64,000 nt of DNA from Streptomyces fodineus (GTDB taxonomy: Bacteria > Actinomycetota > Actinomycetes > Streptomycetales > Streptomycetaceae), in contig NZ_CP017248.1 of assembly GCF_001735805.1 (NCBI RefSeq), positions 2,790,001 through 2,854,000 of the forward strand, in the 5' to 3' direction. This document shows, in pieces, positions 53,101-60,308 of the stretch; within the stretch, counting starts at the first letter, position 1; each line of letters begins with the position of its first letter. The notes below the pieces were generated by a model. It was not told where the DNA came from. It ran no database searches and saw only the letters and a program-made list of their open reading frames with translations. The position numbers and the translations under genes are program-made.

Positions 53101-54141
53101 ACGCCGCGGACGCTCTGCCTGACGGCGACCGTACGCAGCGGCGCGGACCGTACGCAGTCCGGCACGGGGGCGGCGGCGGGGGCCGCCCCGGTCTGGCGGG
53201 AACGGCTCGACACCGCGCTCGACCGCTGCCGTACGCACCGCACCCGGGACGAGTTCCTGGCCGAGCTCGCCACCCGCGGCTACGAGCCGAGTCCCGGGCT
53301 GGTCGCCGTACGCCACCTCTGGCGCCGGGACGGGGAGGCCGTGGCGCAGCTGCACCGCCCCGTGATCTCCGGACCGGCCGCCTGGGAGGCCTGCCTGCTG
53401 CCGCTGCTCGCCGCGATCCCCGGATCGGTCCCGGCGCACACCGCCTACCGGGTGACCGGCCTGGACCGGGCGCGGTTCCTCGACGCACTCGCACCGGAGT
53501 GCTGGGTGCACGCCACGTTCCGGACCGAGCGCGGCGGAGCCGTGGCCGGTGCCGACGTGGCCGTCCTGGACCCGGACGGGCGGCCGCTCGCCGAGTTCCG
53601 CGGGCTCCGGCTGTGCCGCCTCGGAGCGGCACCGGGCGGGCCGGCCGCGGTCCGCCCGCTGTGGGAGCTGCGCCGGTCGGCCGGGGCGCTGGTCGCCGGG
53701 TCGGTGCGGACGCTGCGTTCCGTGGGGACCGGCGAGGTGACCCGGCTGCCCGGGCTGCTGGCGCAGCGGCTGCGCCGGGCGGTGCGGGCGACCGGTCCGG
53801 CGCGGGTGGGGACCGGCGCGGTGGCGCCGCCCGCCCCGGGCACCGCCCCCACGCTCCGCGCGGTACCGGCACCGGCCGAGGAGCCCGCACGCGCCGAGGC
53901 GGCCGCCGGACGCCCCGATGCCGCCACCCGGTTCGTCGAGATCGTCGCGGGGGTGGTCGGCACCCGTCCGGCACGCATCGACATCCGTCGGCGGCTGAGC
54001 GACTACGGCGTCGACTCGCTGTCGGCCGCGCAGGTGCGCAGCCGCGTCCGGGACGAGCTGGGACAGGACGTGCCGCTGGCCCGGCTGCTCGGCGACAGCA
54101 CCCTGCAGGCGCTGGCGCAGGGGCTGGCGGCGGCCTGTTGA
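50113..54141 (+). CDS. Iterative type I PKS: KS-AT-DH(inactive)-ACP, orsellinic-acid-synthase layout
   Basis: 1342 aa from the ATG at 50113. KS about 10-440 with C181 (VDTACSSS), H317 (VEAHGTGTP) and H357 (KSNIGHTEAA). AT about 545-860 with S639 (GHSMGE) and VASHS at 739-743. Residues about 900-1180 align with a dehydratase double hot dog (VVIEDIRLSDELVEIPAEQAEL) but lack HxxxGxxxxP and the second-half Asp, so it cannot dehydrate in the normal way. ACP at the C-terminus, S1302 in DYGVDSLSA. No KR, ER or TE. This set and size match bacterial orsellinic acid synthases such as AviM and CalO5, which make a C8 aromatic acid from four acetate units; there the DH-like domain has a templating or hydrolytic role. 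No TE means release needs a partner, probably the KASIII or the AMP ligase. Confidence 0.88.
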   Translation: MGAERTQTPIAVIGMGCRFPQARNVEEFWAELVGNVDAVTPIPPERFDVAAHYAPAARTPGRTVSRHGGFVPDPFGFDPGFFGISPAEALTMDPQHRLLLMVVREALDAAGIPAPDVRGSTAGVFIGQATADYAGRPAGEDSLAAHTLREATGSHFRAMAAGRISYDLDLRGPSMTVDTACSSSLVAVHMARQSLLSGETDLAIAGGANIILSPRDAVAFSQGGMLSPDGRCKFGDSDADGFVRSEGVGVVVLKRLQDAEEAGDPVLGVLLGSSVTNDGRAGGSLIKPAVDGQAAMLREALRSAGVSARELHYVEAHGTGTPVGDTVELRALTQVLREDGPARRWLPVGSVKSNIGHTEAAAGVAGLIKALLVVRHGLVPASLHLRDPQPLLTEDDCPLQVVTANQPLETGGERALAGVSSFGLSGTNAHVVVAAAPAPAAVTPHGPTELPAGRPAHLLVLSAHSPTALRRMAAEHAGFLGADGAGRALPLWDVCATAALKRQAHPYRLWAVGADHDELAEVLRALAEDRPTEHGGMGEAGFDGPRPAAFVFPGQGSQWTGMERSLLAGSPAFARALTECDALVRAETGRSVLDTLASATGDFPDDVATVQPVLWSMQVALAALWRDMGVDPDVCVGHSMGETAAAAVAGGLTPAAAAAVICRRSTLMQSVTGRGAMLAVELCPEQARDAIAEDGGAVCVAAENAPRSCVLAGDTEALRRIAARLQRREVFHRLVQVNVASHSPAMEPLREELLGVLADVTPHQAEIPMLSTVTGALLTGPELDARYWMDNLREPALFHDAIRHLAKEDTPVFVEISPHPLLQSAIGDTLREAGCAPTVVASTHRRRPDGPLTLACSLGAFFAHGGRVDWERWFRGEVRRVPLPAHPWDTEPLRRPLAPPAPAPLRSATDVRADLSEAVVRVGGLAPVPPAVHLAVLHEAVTSGTAAADPGAVVIEDIRLSDELVEIPAEQAELALRVHTEARGGTTAAEVYAGPGTPRTLCLTATVRSGADRTQSGTGAAAGAAPVWRERLDTALDRCRTHRTRDEFLAELATRGYEPSPGLVAVRHLWRRDGEAVAQLHRPVISGPAAWEACLLPLLAAIPGSVPAHTAYRVTGLDRARFLDALAPECWVHATFRTERGGAVAGADVAVLDPDGRPLAEFRGLRLCRLGAAPGGPAAVRPLWELRRSAGALVAGSVRTLRSVGTGEVTRLPGLLAQRLRRAVRATGPARVGTGAVAPPAPGTAPTLRAVPAPAEEPARAEAAAGRPDAATRFVEIVAGVVGTRPARIDIRRRLSDYGVDSLSAAQVRSRVRDELGQDVPLARLLGDSTLQALAQGLAAAC

Positions 54142-54153
54142 GCGGTCGCCGGC

Positions 54154-54180
54154 GGGGCGGCCTCGTCAGGAGGCCGCCCC
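54154..54180 (+). terminator. Terminator after the PKS
   Basis: Perfect 11-bp stem GGGGCGGCCTC (54154-54164), loop of 5, complement 54170-54180, directly after the PKS stop. Confidence 0.8.
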
Positions 54181-54287
54181 GTACCGGAAACATGAACTAT
54201 GACTCATTGATAGATCGTGATACATGTAAAGCGGAGGGCCGTGGGTGGCCCTCCCCGACGGGGGCCACGCCGGTGACAGGAGCGAAC

Positions 54288-54917
54288 ATGACAGAGAGGC
54301 AGTCGGTGGTCCCGGGCCGCCGCGAACGCAACAAGTTGCGGATCCGCAGCCGCATCTACGACTCCGCCCTGGAGCTGTTCACGCGGCAGGGCTACGAGCA
54401 GACCACGGTCGACGAGATCACGGAGGCCGCGGACGTCGCGCGGGGCACGTTCTTCAACCACTTCCAGCGCAAGGAGGACGTCATCGCGGCCTGGGGGGAG
54501 ACCCGCCGCGAACTCCTGCACGGCGGGCTCGCCGCCGAGGGCCTGCGGCCGGACGGCGAGGAGAGCACCGCGCATGCGCTGCTGCGCTGTATGAGCATCC
54601 TCGCCGACATCAGCCTGCGCGACGCCGACCAGACGCGCGCGCTGCTGACCGCCTGGGTGAAGGCGGGCTTCCCGCTGCACGAACAGCCGTATGTGAGCGA
54701 CACGTTCGCGGCCTTCGTGGAGGCCGGACAGGGGCGCGGGGAGATCCGCGCGGCGGCCGACGCCCGGCTCGTGGGATTCATCCTGCGCGACGTCTATCTC
54801 GGCGCGCTCTTCCGCTGGGCGCAGCCGGACGCCGAGATGGACCTGGAGGCGGAACTGCACGCCGCGTGCACCACGGTTCTCGGCGGGGTCCTCACCGGGG
54901 ACACGGCGGCGCGGTGA
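54288..54917 (+). CDS. TetR-family transcriptional regulator
   Basis: 209 aa, ATG with AGGAGCGAAC upstream. N-terminal DNA-binding part RRERNKLRIRSRIYDSALELFTRQGYEQTTVDEITEAADVARGTFFNHFQRKEDVIAAW is canonical TetR (shown here in parts: YDSALELFTRQGYEQTT, VARGTFFNHFQRKEDV). The C-terminal helices form a ligand pocket without an obvious family name; it is not the ArpA butyrolactone-receptor type by its N-terminus. Own promoter region 54181-54287 is A/T-rich. It follows the PKS terminator, so it is probably transcribed separately and represses the PKS, exporter or itself. Confidence 0.92.
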   Translation: MTERQSVVPGRRERNKLRIRSRIYDSALELFTRQGYEQTTVDEITEAADVARGTFFNHFQRKEDVIAAWGETRRELLHGGLAAEGLRPDGEESTAHALLRCMSILADISLRDADQTRALLTAWVKAGFPLHEQPYVSDTFAAFVEAGQGRGEIRAAADARLVGFILRDVYLGALFRWAQPDAEMDLEAELHAACTTVLGGVLTGDTAAR

Positions 54918-54935
54918 GGGCCGGCCCGCGGGACG

Positions 54936-56099
54936 TCAGCCCGCGGCGGCCGGTACACGCCCCCGCCAGGGAATCCACGTCGCGGCCAGGGTGACGACGA
55001 GGGCCGAGGCGGCGACCGTGGCCATGCCCAGGGTCAGGTTCGTCGCGCTCGCGACGAAGCCGATCAGGGCGGGACCGGCCAGCAGGCCCGTGGTGCCCAT
55101 CGCGGCCACCAGCGCCAGGGCGTCGGAGCCATGGCCGGCCGCCGCGACGTACACGCAGGGGGTGATGGCCGCCGCGCCGAGGCCGACGCAGGCGAAGCCG
55201 AGGAGGGCCGGGACCACCCCGCCGGCCGGCAGGGCGAGCACCAGGCCGGCGGCGGCCACCGCGCTGCCGGTCCGGACCACCCGCCCGTCGCCCCAGCGGG
55301 TGCGCCAGCGGTCGGCGAACACCCGGGCCAGCAGCATCATCACGGAGACGACCGCGATGCCCAGCGGGGCCACCGTCGCGGACGCCTTGACGACGTCCTT
55401 CAGATAGAGCGTCGACCAGTCGTTCATCGCGCCCTCGGTGATCGTGCCGAAGGCCATCGCGCAGCCCATCAGCAGGGTCGTCCAGGAGGGGCGGGTCAGG
55501 CGGCGGTTCCGCTTCGGCTCGCCCGGCGCCTGAGGTTCCGTGTGGGTCAGCAGGCCGGAGCGGGCGACGGCCGGCAGGAGCAGCAACAGGGCCCCGGCGA
55601 CGGCGAAGTGCGCCGGGACGGACGCGGTCAGGGTGGTCACGCCGGAGGTCAGCAGGGCGGCGGCGAGCAGGCCCGCGCTGAACGTGGCGTGCAGCCGGGA
55701 CATGGCGGTGCGCTCGTACCTCCGCTCCAGTGCCGCGCCCTGGGCGTTCATGGCGACGTTGAGACAGCCGACCGCCACGCCGTCGGCGCATGTGGCCGCG
55801 ATGGCGAGCGGGTAGTCGGGTACGGCGGACAGGGCGGCCAGTACGGCGACGAGGCACACGGCGGAGGCCAGGCACAGGCGCCGGGAGCCGAGGCGGCGCA
55901 TCAGGACGGCGACGAGCGGGAAGGAGGCCGCCGCACCAGCCCCGCAGGCCATCAGCAGCAGGCCCACTTCCCCGGCTCCCAGGTCCAGCCGGGTCTTCAG
56001 CGCGGGGAGGCGGGAGACCCAGGTGCCGTACTGGAAGCCGAGGAAGCAGAAGAACGCGGCGATCGACCACTTGGCGCGCCGGAAGGAGGGAGCGGGCAT
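54936..56099 (-). CDS. MFS transporter (YbjJ-like, 12 TM)
   Basis: 387 aa. Twelve predicted membrane helices with the N-terminal signature FFCFLGFQYGTWVSRLPALK, AVLMRRLGSRRLCLASA for motif A, and NVAMNAQGAALERRYERTAMSRLHATFSAG, which marks the YbjJ/fucose-permease-like MFS group. It is the last gene of a five-gene leftward operon; its ATG shares a base with the GNAT stop (TGATG at 56101-56097). Likely exporter of the metabolite made by the upstream four enzymes. Confidence 0.9.
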   Translation of the reverse strand: MPAPSFRRAKWSIAAFFCFLGFQYGTWVSRLPALKTRLDLGAGEVGLLLMACGAGAAASFPLVAVLMRRLGSRRLCLASAVCLVAVLAALSAVPDYPLAIAATCADGVAVGCLNVAMNAQGAALERRYERTAMSRLHATFSAGLLAAALLTSGVTTLTASVPAHFAVAGALLLLLPAVARSGLLTHTEPQAPGEPKRNRRLTRPSWTTLLMGCAMAFGTITEGAMNDWSTLYLKDVVKASATVAPLGIAVVSVMMLLARVFADRWRTRWGDGRVVRTGSAVAAAGLVLALPAGGVVPALLGFACVGLGAAAITPCVYVAAAGHGSDALALVAAMGTTGLLAGPALIGFVASATNLTLGMATVAASALVVTLAATWIPWRGRVPAAAG

Positions 56100-56602
56100 C
56101 AGCTCGCCTTCCGCGCCGCGGCCAGCCGCGTCGACATGTAGACCGCGCCGGCGCCGTATCCGGCCGGCAAGGGCGCCCCCTGGTCGGGGAGGTAGCCGCC
56201 CGCCCGCCAGAAGGACTCCTTGCCGGCGACCGCGATCAGCGACATGGTCTCGAAGCCGCGGGTCACGGCCACGTCAGTCAGATGGCGGACCAGGCGGGTG
56301 CCGAGCCCTCTGCGGCGCAGCGGTGCGGTGACGACGAGGTCGTGCAGGTGGAGGTTGGCGGAGCGGTGGACGGCCGGCTCGGGCCGGGTCAGGTCGGGAC
56401 AGCCGAACCTCGGGTAGGGCAGGGCCAGTACATAGCCCACGATCCGGCCGCCGAGGTCCAGGACGAAGCAGATGCCCGCCGAGGCCCGGGAGCGCAGCGC
56501 GGCCTCCCCCTCCGTGAGCGAGGTGCCCGCGTACGCCTCCCATTCCAGGGCCACGACCTGGGGCCAGTCGGCCTCGGTGATGCCCCGTATGTGGTGTGCC
56601 AT
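56099..56602 (-). CDS. GNAT-family N-acetyltransferase
   Basis: 167 aa from the ATG at 56602, one nucleotide after the decarboxylase stop. GNAT fold: RGITEADWPQVVALEWEAY, ICFVLDLGGRIVGYVLALPYP, the acetyl-CoA loop LHDLVVTAPLRRRGLGTRLVRHL (Q/RxxGxG/A form) and ESFWRAGGYLPDQG. In the operon context it most likely N-acylates an amine produced by the decarboxylase, as tailoring or as self-protection. Confidence 0.9.
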   Translation of the reverse strand: MAHHIRGITEADWPQVVALEWEAYAGTSLTEGEAALRSRASAGICFVLDLGGRIVGYVLALPYPRFGCPDLTRPEPAVHRSANLHLHDLVVTAPLRRRGLGTRLVRHLTDVAVTRGFETMSLIAVAGKESFWRAGGYLPDQGAPLPAGYGAGAVYMSTRLAAARKAS

Positions 56603-56603
56603 G

Positions 56604-57872
56604 TCAGTGCCGTCCTTCCTGGCCGCGTACGCAGACGCACGGCAGCGGGCGGATGCCGTTGAAGCCCTGGGTCGTGTAGCTGGTGGCGTAGGCGCCGGCG
56701 GACAGGATCCAGACCGGGTCGCCCGAACGGACGGACCGGGGCACCCGCACCGGGTACCGGCCCTCGCCCCAGGCATCGTCGCTGTCGCAGGTCGGCCCGG
56801 CGACGATCGCGGAGACGTACTCCTCGCTCCCGCGGTGCCCCGGGAAGACCATCCGGTGCGTCAACTGGTCCATCTCATATAGGCCGTTGAACTTTCCACA
56901 GCTCAGGTAGAGCCAGTGGGCCTCGGTTCCGTCCGGCTGCCGGCGCCGGGTCAGGCGGGAGACATGGGCGCGTACGGCGCCGTGGTCGGCGACCAGGTGG
57001 CGGCCGGGCTCCATGACGAAGGCGAGCGGGGCGGAGGTGAGGCCGCGCAGGCGGTCCATGCCCTCGCGGAGCACGGTGAAGATCTTGTCCAGGGGCGGGT
57101 CGAGGGGGTTGCCCTGGCGGTCCTGGTAGCCGAGCGCGGGCAGGCCGCCGCCGAGGTTGACGTGGTCGGGTACGATCCCCCGCCCGGCCAGCGCCGTCAG
57201 GGTCCCGGCGAGGGTGTCGAGGGCCTGCTGCCAGCCCTCGCCGGTCATCTGCTGGGAACCGACGTGCACGGAGAGGCCGGCCGGGGTGAGTCCGGCCGCG
57301 CGGGCCGTGGCCAGCACGCGGACGGCGTCGTCGGGGGCGCAGCCGAACTTGCGGTTCAGGCCCCACAGGGCGCCGTCGCCTCCGGTGGCCAGGCGGCAGA
57401 ACACCCGTGTCCCCGGGGCGTGTGCGGCGACGGCGGTGACGTCCTCGACGCTGTCGGTGGCGAACGTGCGCACACCCAGGCGGTGGGCTTCGGCGATGTC
57501 GTGGTCGGACTTGACGGTGTTGCCGTAGTGGATGTGGTTCGGCTGCGCGCCGGCGTGGAGGGCCTGGGTGATTTCGGCGGGGCTCGCCGCGTCGAATCCG
57601 GCGCCGCGGGCTGCGAGGGTGTGCAGGACCTCGTCGACGGGGCAGGCCTTGAGGGCGAAGCGGATGTGCGTACCGGGCAACTCGCCGAGCAGGGCGTCGT
57701 ATTGGTGCTCTATGCCGGTGAGGTCGTAGATGATGCGGTCGGATGCGGCTGTGGTGAGTGACGTGACGAGGGGTTCGCTGAGTGGTCCGCTGCGGGCCCG
57801 TCGTGGCTTGTCGCGCCCGCGCGGCGGTAGCCGCATATCAGACAGGGCCCCGCGCCCCTGCGGGGCGCTCAT
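56604..57872 (-). CDS. PLP-dependent decarboxylase, ornithine/DAP fold type III
   Basis: 422 aa; ATG at 57872 overlaps the upstream stop (ATGA). A poorly conserved leader of about 45 residues precedes the barrel. PLP Lys75 in RFALKACP, glycine-rich phosphate loop VNLGGGLPALGY, EPGRHLVADHGAV, and C-terminal GPTCDSDDAWGEG with the ODC-type catalytic Cys and substrate Asp, followed by GAYATSYTTQGFNG. These features place it with ornithine/lysine/DAP decarboxylases, acting as a homodimer. The DSDD set favours a diamine-type side chain such as ornithine, but hydroxylated or modified amino acids are equally possible given the PhyH enzyme upstream. Confidence 0.9.
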   Translation of the reverse strand: MSAPQGRGALSDMRLPPRGRDKPRRARSGPLSEPLVTSLTTAASDRIIYDLTGIEHQYDALLGELPGTHIRFALKACPVDEVLHTLAARGAGFDAASPAEITQALHAGAQPNHIHYGNTVKSDHDIAEAHRLGVRTFATDSVEDVTAVAAHAPGTRVFCRLATGGDGALWGLNRKFGCAPDDAVRVLATARAAGLTPAGLSVHVGSQQMTGEGWQQALDTLAGTLTALAGRGIVPDHVNLGGGLPALGYQDRQGNPLDPPLDKIFTVLREGMDRLRGLTSAPLAFVMEPGRHLVADHGAVRAHVSRLTRRRQPDGTEAHWLYLSCGKFNGLYEMDQLTHRMVFPGHRGSEEYVSAIVAGPTCDSDDAWGEGRYPVRVPRSVRSGDPVWILSAGAYATSYTTQGFNGIRPLPCVCVRGQEGRH

Positions 57873-59158
57873 CGGCGGGCCGCTTCAACAAGTGCCGGCC
57901 ACGCCGTGACCAGGTACGCGAAGTCCGCCATGTCCGACTCGGCCTCGTCCATCAACCGATCGCGCTCTTCGGCAAGTCGGTCGGCGAACCTCGCGTACCG
58001 GCCGCCCAGTTTGCGGTACGCCGTGTCCACGCGGTCCAGGCGCCAGATGTTCTCCGTGCGGTCCAGGCCCGTGCTCTCGCGCAGGAGCTTCACGACCCGG
58101 TCGGCCCGCACCTGATGCCGCTCGTCCAGCAGCCCGGTGCCTTCGGTGGCCATGCGGTCGTAGACGTGATGGAAGTAGGGCATCGACAGCAGGAACTTCA
58201 CGAACCGTCGCTGGTAGGCCGGGAAGCCGGTGTCGGTGCGGCGTTCGGGGGTGTGGAAGTTCTCGATGTGGCGGTTGTGCAGGATGCCGGGCAGGCCGGC
58301 GTCGTGGACCAGGTGGAGGAGGAAGTAGTCGCTGCCGATGGTGTCGGTGGCGGGTGGCAGGGGGAAGCGTTCGTACACCGCGCGGTCGAAGGCGATGTTG
58401 CACATGTCGACGCGCATGGGGTCGACCACGGTGAGGGTCGCCCGGTCGCCTGTGAAGGGTGCCGTGCCCGCGCCGGTGAAGGACTCCTCGACCAGCTCCC
58501 GTTTGCGTCCCTCCGGCCAGTCGGCGGGCGCCCAGAGGCTGACGACGTCGTGGTAGACCCCCTCGTCCAGGCGCCGTATCTCCCCTATGTCGACGGAGAG
58601 TTCGCCGATGAAGGAGGCGCCGGTCAGCGACACCGGGCGGCCCAGCAGCGCCGCGTCGAGGTCGGTGCGCAGGCCGCCGGCCGTGGCCTCGGCGGCGGGC
58701 CTGCCCAGCCAGGGCAGCTCGTGGTGGACGGGGAACACCGGTTGTCCGGCGTGGAGTTGGTAGGTGCTGTCGGAGTCCCTGCGGTGCAGCGAGTCGCAGC
58801 CGAGGGCGGCGGCCAGCAGGAAGGCGCGGTTGGTGCAGGCGCCGTAGGAGACGGCGGGCGGGAGCATCAGGTGCAGCAGCCGGTCGGGCTCGGGCAGGCC
58901 GGCCTGCCCGATGGCCCGGCGCAGGAAGGCGCGCTGGGCGTCCTCGTCGAGGTGGTGGACGGTGACGTGCCGGGTGGCCGGCAGGGCGGCGACGGTCCGG
59001 GCGTGCTCGGTGCGGGTGCGGTCGCCGGAGGAGTCGAGGATCAGCAGCTGGACGTCGGCGCCGAGGCGGCGGGCGGCGTAGGCGGCCTCGTCGTGCAGGG
59101 CGGCGATGGTGGCGGAGCAGGCCCGGTTGGTGGGCAGGCAGAGGCAGATGCGGTTCAC
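57869..59158 (-). CDS. DUF6271-like protein with GT-A glycosyltransferase features
   Basis: 429 aa; the GTG at 59158 overlaps the PhyH stop (GTGA) and its own stop overlaps the next ATG. N-terminus NRICLCLPTNRACSATIAAL and VQLLILDSSGD look like the first strands of a nucleotide-sugar (GT-A) fold; CDSLHRRDSDSTYQ supplies a DxD-like motif; later segments (NIAFDRAVYERFPLPPATDTIGSDYFLLHLVH, FHTPERRTDTGFPAYQRRFVKF) are long and specific. I believe this family is catalogued as DUF6271 and has no known function; treat the number as from memory. It could transfer a sugar or another group to the amino-acid-derived product. A C-terminal helical tail is Glu/Arg-rich. Confidence 0.72.
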   Translation of the reverse strand: MNRICLCLPTNRACSATIAALHDEAAYAARRLGADVQLLILDSSGDRTRTEHARTVAALPATRHVTVHHLDEDAQRAFLRRAIGQAGLPEPDRLLHLMLPPAVSYGACTNRAFLLAAALGCDSLHRRDSDSTYQLHAGQPVFPVHHELPWLGRPAAEATAGGLRTDLDAALLGRPVSLTGASFIGELSVDIGEIRRLDEGVYHDVVSLWAPADWPEGRKRELVEESFTGAGTAPFTGDRATLTVVDPMRVDMCNIAFDRAVYERFPLPPATDTIGSDYFLLHLVHDAGLPGILHNRHIENFHTPERRTDTGFPAYQRRFVKFLLSMPYFHHVYDRMATEGTGLLDERHQVRADRVVKLLRESTGLDRTENIWRLDRVDTAYRKLGGRYARFADRLAEERDRLMDEAESDMADFAYLVTAWPALVEAARR

Positions 59159-60195
59159 TGTGCCTCTTCCGCCGGGGCGGTCCAGGAGTCCAGGCCGAGC
59201 AGTCTTCTGCCGAGGGGGTTGAGCGCGGCGGGGCCGTAGCGGTCGGCCTCCGGCTTGCGGGCGTCGCCGAGGAGGGTGGCGTTCCACGTGGGTGTCGCGA
59301 GGGTGCGCCAGGAGTCGATCCGGGAGTCGCGCAGCGCCGTGTGCTCCTCCAGGGCGGGCATCATCGACAGGTACTGGACGGCTCGGACACCGTTGTCAGA
59401 GAGGTTCGGTGCCACGCCGTGCGCCAGCAGCCCGTTGAAGATGAGCAGGTCACCGGCCTGGAGGTCGGGGCGGATCACGGGGAACTCGGCGCGGTCGGTG
59501 CCGGGGCGTACCGGGTCGCGGCCGGCGGGCCGGGCGATGCGCCATTCCTCGAAGCGGCGGAAGAGTTCCGGGGCGCACTGGAAGCCGCCGAGTTCGGGCC
59601 GGGTGTCGGTGAGGGCGATGATGCCCTGCACGCGCTGCGGCAGCACGGCGAGGGTGGTGTCGACGTCCCAGTGCAGTTCGATGTCGAAGCCCTCGTCGGT
59701 GGGCTCGATCAGGGAGCGGGAACGGGTGCGTGTGTTGGGCGGGTTGAGGTTCAGCCGGTCCAGGGTGACCCACAGCTCGTCGCAGTCCCAGACGTCCGCG
59801 AACGCGTCGTAGACCCGCCGGTTCTGGCGGCTGTCCCAGATGAGCTGGTGGTGGTAGGCCTCGACGAAGCCGTAGATGAACAGGTGCTGGTCGAGTTCGG
59901 ATCGGAACTCCGGCTCCTCGTACCAGGTTTCGGGCCTGTCGGGGTCGAAGCCCTGGAACTGCCAGGCGAAGTCGAGGAGTTGCTTGGCCTCGCCGGGGGT
60001 GATGGCCTCGCGGACGACGACATGGCCGTACGTCTGCCAGAAGGCGAAGTCCTCTTCGGAGAGCACCCTGAGGGGCTGGGACTTCTCGATGTGGCGCAGC
60101 GGGGTGGGCGTGAGGTAGGTCTCGCCGTCGGCGCTGAAGTAGGGGCGCGCGGAGGCGGCTCGGTGGAGGTGGGGATGGGGGTGGGGCGTTTGCAT
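59155..60195 (-). CDS. PhyH-family dioxygenase, first gene of a five-gene operon
   Basis: 346 aa, ATG with AGAGGAA upstream. His-rich start (MQTPHPHPHLHRAA), then the jelly-roll: VVVREAITPGEAKQLLDFAWQFQG, iron ligands in ELHWDVDTTLAVLPQ (H-x-D) and a distal His in LIFNGLLAHGVAPNLSDN, with Arg after it (VRAVQYLSMMP). HWDVD in place of the usual HQD and the long insert between the ligands set it apart from the PhyH gene at 1608. Non-haem iron, 2-oxoglutarate hydroxylase. It opens the tightly overlapping operon PhyH - DUF6271 - decarboxylase - GNAT - MFS and probably hydroxylates the amino-acid precursor. Confidence 0.87.
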   Translation of the reverse strand: MQTPHPHPHLHRAASARPYFSADGETYLTPTPLRHIEKSQPLRVLSEEDFAFWQTYGHVVVREAITPGEAKQLLDFAWQFQGFDPDRPETWYEEPEFRSELDQHLFIYGFVEAYHHQLIWDSRQNRRVYDAFADVWDCDELWVTLDRLNLNPPNTRTRSRSLIEPTDEGFDIELHWDVDTTLAVLPQRVQGIIALTDTRPELGGFQCAPELFRRFEEWRIARPAGRDPVRPGTDRAEFPVIRPDLQAGDLLIFNGLLAHGVAPNLSDNGVRAVQYLSMMPALEEHTALRDSRIDSWRTLATPTWNATLLGDARKPEADRYGPAALNPLGRRLLGLDSWTAPAEEAQ

Positions 60196-60253
60196 GCGAT
60201 TCCTCTGGAACACAAGGTGCGGTTGAGATCCGGGAAAAGAGCAAGAGGGAGTA

Positions 60254-60279
60254 GGCCGCCCGCGAGATGGCGGGCGGCC
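60254..60279 (-). terminator. Terminator after the GH3 gene
   Basis: Perfect 10-bp stem GGCCGCCCGC (60254-60263) with complement 60270-60279 and a 6-nt loop, 30 bp beyond the dasD-like stop in the direction of transcription. Confidence 0.75.
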
Positions 60280-60308
60280 GGTGCCGGCCGGTGGTGTGGC
60301 CGGTTCCG

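Noticed and set aside
54288..54917. ArpA-type gamma-butyrolactone receptor for the AfsA product
   Set aside because: The N-terminal half is generic TetR and I see no receptor-specific motifs; proximity to AfsA alone is not enough.
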